NCBI RefSeq assembly: GCF_900100315.1 | Contig: NZ_FNFF01000002.1 | Coordinates: 372,001-436,000, forward strand | Length of the DNA: 64,000 bases | From: Streptomyces indicus | Lineage (GTDB): Bacteria > Actinomycetota > Actinomycetes > Streptomycetales > Streptomycetaceae | Direction: 5' to 3' | Part shown: positions 63,551-64,000 of the stretch, one piece after another | Numbering within the stretch: position 1 is the first letter of the stretch | How the letters are laid out: each line of letters begins with the position of its first letter | The notes under the pieces: model-generated | The model's database searches: none | Seen by the model: only the letters and a program-made list of their open reading frames with translations | What the model was told of the DNA's origin: nothing | Position numbers and translations under genes: made by a program

Positions 63551-64000
63551 ATGCCCGTGCCCGCCGATCCGACCGTCCTGCACGCCATGCCCGACCAGCC
63601 GCGCGTGGTGCTGCTCAAGCCGCTGGTGCAGTCCCCGCTGATCGAGGTCGGGGAGTTCTCGTACTACGACGATCCGGAGCACGCCACCGCCTTCGAGACG
63701 CGCAATGTGCTCTATCACTACGGGCCCGAGCGGCTGGTCATCGGGAAGTTCTGCGCGCTGGGCACGGGCACGCGCTTCATCATGAACGGCGCCAACCACC
63801 GTATGGACGGCCCCTCCACCTTCCCCTTCCCCACCATGGGCGGGTCCTGGGCGGAGCACTTCGACCTGCTGACCGGCCTGCCCAACCCCGGGGACACCGT
63901 GGTCGGGAACGACGTCTGGTTCGGCAACGGCGCCACCGTGATGCCGGGCGTGCGGATCGGGCACGGCGCGATCATCGCGACCGGCGCGGTGGTCACCGGC
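63551..64000 (+). CDS. CatB-related O-acetyltransferase (hexapeptide fold), 3' truncated
   Basis: 150 codons are seen before the window ends. The N-terminus SPLIEVGEFSYYDDPE, the insertion FIMNGANHRMDGPSTFPFP (catalytic His) and hexapeptide repeats (VVGNDVWFGNGATVMPGVRIGHGAIIATGAVVTG) identify the Vat/CatB xenobiotic acetyltransferase group. These enzymes acetylate streptogramin A, chloramphenicol or other hydroxyls. Pairing with TetR suggests inducible resistance, but many chromosomal members have unknown substrates. Confidence 0.9.
   Translation, partial: MPVPADPTVLHAMPDQPRVVLLKPLVQSPLIEVGEFSYYDDPEHATAFETRNVLYHYGPERLVIGKFCALGTGTRFIMNGANHRMDGPSTFPFPTMGGSWAEHFDLLTGLPNPGDTVVGNDVWFGNGATVMPGVRIGHGAIIATGAVVTG

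Overview
The window reads as chromosomal DNA of a Streptomyces or close relative. GC content is very high, with third codon positions mostly G or C. GTG and TTG starts are frequent, and Tat and lipoprotein signals of the streptomycete type occur. Several genes appear to be transcribed without a leader from TANNNT boxes. The gene set is core-chromosome metabolism and regulation: the GlgE glycogen pathway, pfkA, pta-ackA and pyk. I see no rRNA, tRNA, CRISPR array, insertion sequence or prophage.

Layout. 1-5.1 kb: the start of an ATP-binding regulator, a secreted protein, a crotonase and two lipoprotein L,D-transpeptidases. 5.2-7.6 kb: glycogen debranching enzyme glgX. 7.6-11.5 kb: a translationally coupled operon of ABC ATPase, ABC-2 permease, histidine kinase and NarL-type regulator. 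11.8-15.6 kb: a heterodimeric ABC exporter with one degenerate nucleotide site. 15.7-16.3 kb: a Phd/VapC-type toxin-antitoxin pair. 16.6-31.3 kb: glgP, a subtilisin-like protease, a DEAD-box helicase, a cold-shock gene with a structured leader, then glgE, treS, mak and glgB. 31.4-33.8 kb: helD with an overlapping candidate antisense sRNA. 33.8-38.8 kb: small redox and regulatory pairs (flavin oxidoreductase/XRE, MerR-thioredoxin, DoxX/MarR-deaminase). 38.8-42.8 kb: a dicarboxylate symporter and a divergent CitA/DcuS-type two-component system. 43-46 kb: a sugar ABC importer without its own ATPase. 46-50 kb: a GH64 glucanase under a CebR-like box, two paralogous anchored proteins and a helix-turn-helix regulator. 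51-57.3 kb: pfkA, pta-ackA and pyk. 57.4-60.2 kb: an uncharacterised envelope cluster (DUF6230, DUF6114 and a long acidic repeat protein). 60.9-64 kb: a thioredoxin-TPR protein, a repeat-rich intergenic region, TetR and a CatB-like acetyltransferase cut by the window edge.

How the genes fit together. TreS turns trehalose into maltose, Mak phosphorylates the maltose, GlgE polymerises maltose 1-phosphate and GlgB branches the chain. GlgP and GlgX break the polymer down. PfkA, Pyk and Pta-AckA carry the products through glycolysis and acetate overflow. The only two in-frame TTA codons I found in the window are in glgP (codon 27) and mak (codon 131). TTA is the codon read by the developmental bldA tRNA, so both mobilisation of glycogen and entry of trehalose into the polymer may be under developmental translational control.

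The most interesting non-textbook signals are: those TTA codons; a consensus-promoter, triple-hairpin RNA antisense to the helD leader; a terminator-like hairpin with a mini-ORF in the cspA leader; a histone-H1-like Lys/Ala tail on GlgB; and the DUF6230/DUF6114 cluster with a 760-bp upstream region holding three different dyads.
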